Shown here in pieces: positions 5,409 to 5,448 of a DNA stretch of 5,448 nucleotides. Position 1 is the stretch's first letter, and each line of letters opens with the position of its first letter. Both the position numbers and the translations under genes were made by a program. Source of the stretch: Phycisphaeraceae bacterium (GTDB taxonomy: Bacteria; Planctomycetota; Phycisphaerae; Phycisphaerales; Phycisphaeraceae); contig PUMS01000071.1 in assembly GCA_003551485.1 (NCBI GenBank), forward strand, positions 1 to 5,448, in the 5' to 3' direction. The notes beneath the pieces are model-generated. The model saw only the letters and a list, made by a program, of their open reading frames with translations. It did no database searches and was not told the origin of the DNA.

Positions 5409-5448
5409 AGCTGGGAGTCGTTCATGTCCCGCCGGACACCCACGGCCA
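5405..5448 (+). CDS. Probable start of a further gene (cut by window edge)
   Basis: Two starts are possible. A GTG at 5405-5407 overlaps the preceding stop as GTGA, a common sign of translational coupling, and reads MKLGVVHVPPDTHG in an open frame to the window end, but has no clear Shine-Dalgarno. An ATG at 5424 in another frame reads MSRRTPTA and has GGGAG (5413-5417) six bases before it, a good Shine-Dalgarno. Too few codons are present to choose or to name a family. Either would place the gene in an operon with the oxidoreductase. Confidence 0.35.
   Translation, partial: MKLGVVHVPPDTHG

Overview
This is a GC-rich bacterial window with three well-supported genes, about 550 bp of repeat-rich DNA between two divergent genes, and the likely first bases of a fourth gene. 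Nothing in it places the organism firmly. The very high GC, weak or absent Shine-Dalgarno sequences and an AsmA-like membrane-anchored protein suggest a two-membrane (Gram-negative-type) bacterium. A planctomycete such as a member of the Phycisphaerae would fit, but that is a low-confidence guess.

Layout: positions 1-1193 (minus strand) encode almost all of a MOT1-family molybdate/sulfate-type transporter, with its 3' end cut by the window edge. Positions 1194-1747 lie between divergent genes. They hold a candidate promoter for each gene, several perfect inverted repeats, and a composite hairpin repeat family (two copies of a 22-bp box, and three copies of a CCCTCTCCC/GGGAGAGGG hairpin). Positions 1748-4150 (plus strand) encode an 800-residue protein with one N-terminal membrane anchor and AsmA-like features. 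A 190-bp gap follows. Positions 4341-5408 (plus strand) encode a zinc-independent quinone-oxidoreductase-like member of the MDR family. A further reading frame probably starts at 5405 (GTG overlapping the stop) or at 5424 (ATG with a good Shine-Dalgarno).

The three genes show no obvious common pathway: one imports an oxyanion, one probably serves the envelope, and one is an NAD(P)H-dependent oxidoreductase. I see no defence, mobile or biosynthetic system here. The most interesting structures are the intergenic repeats, whose two copies keep their palindromic centre despite different bases. Next are -10 boxes placed so close to two start codons that the mRNAs may be leaderless or nearly so, and an in-frame duplicated low-complexity block inside the AsmA-like gene.
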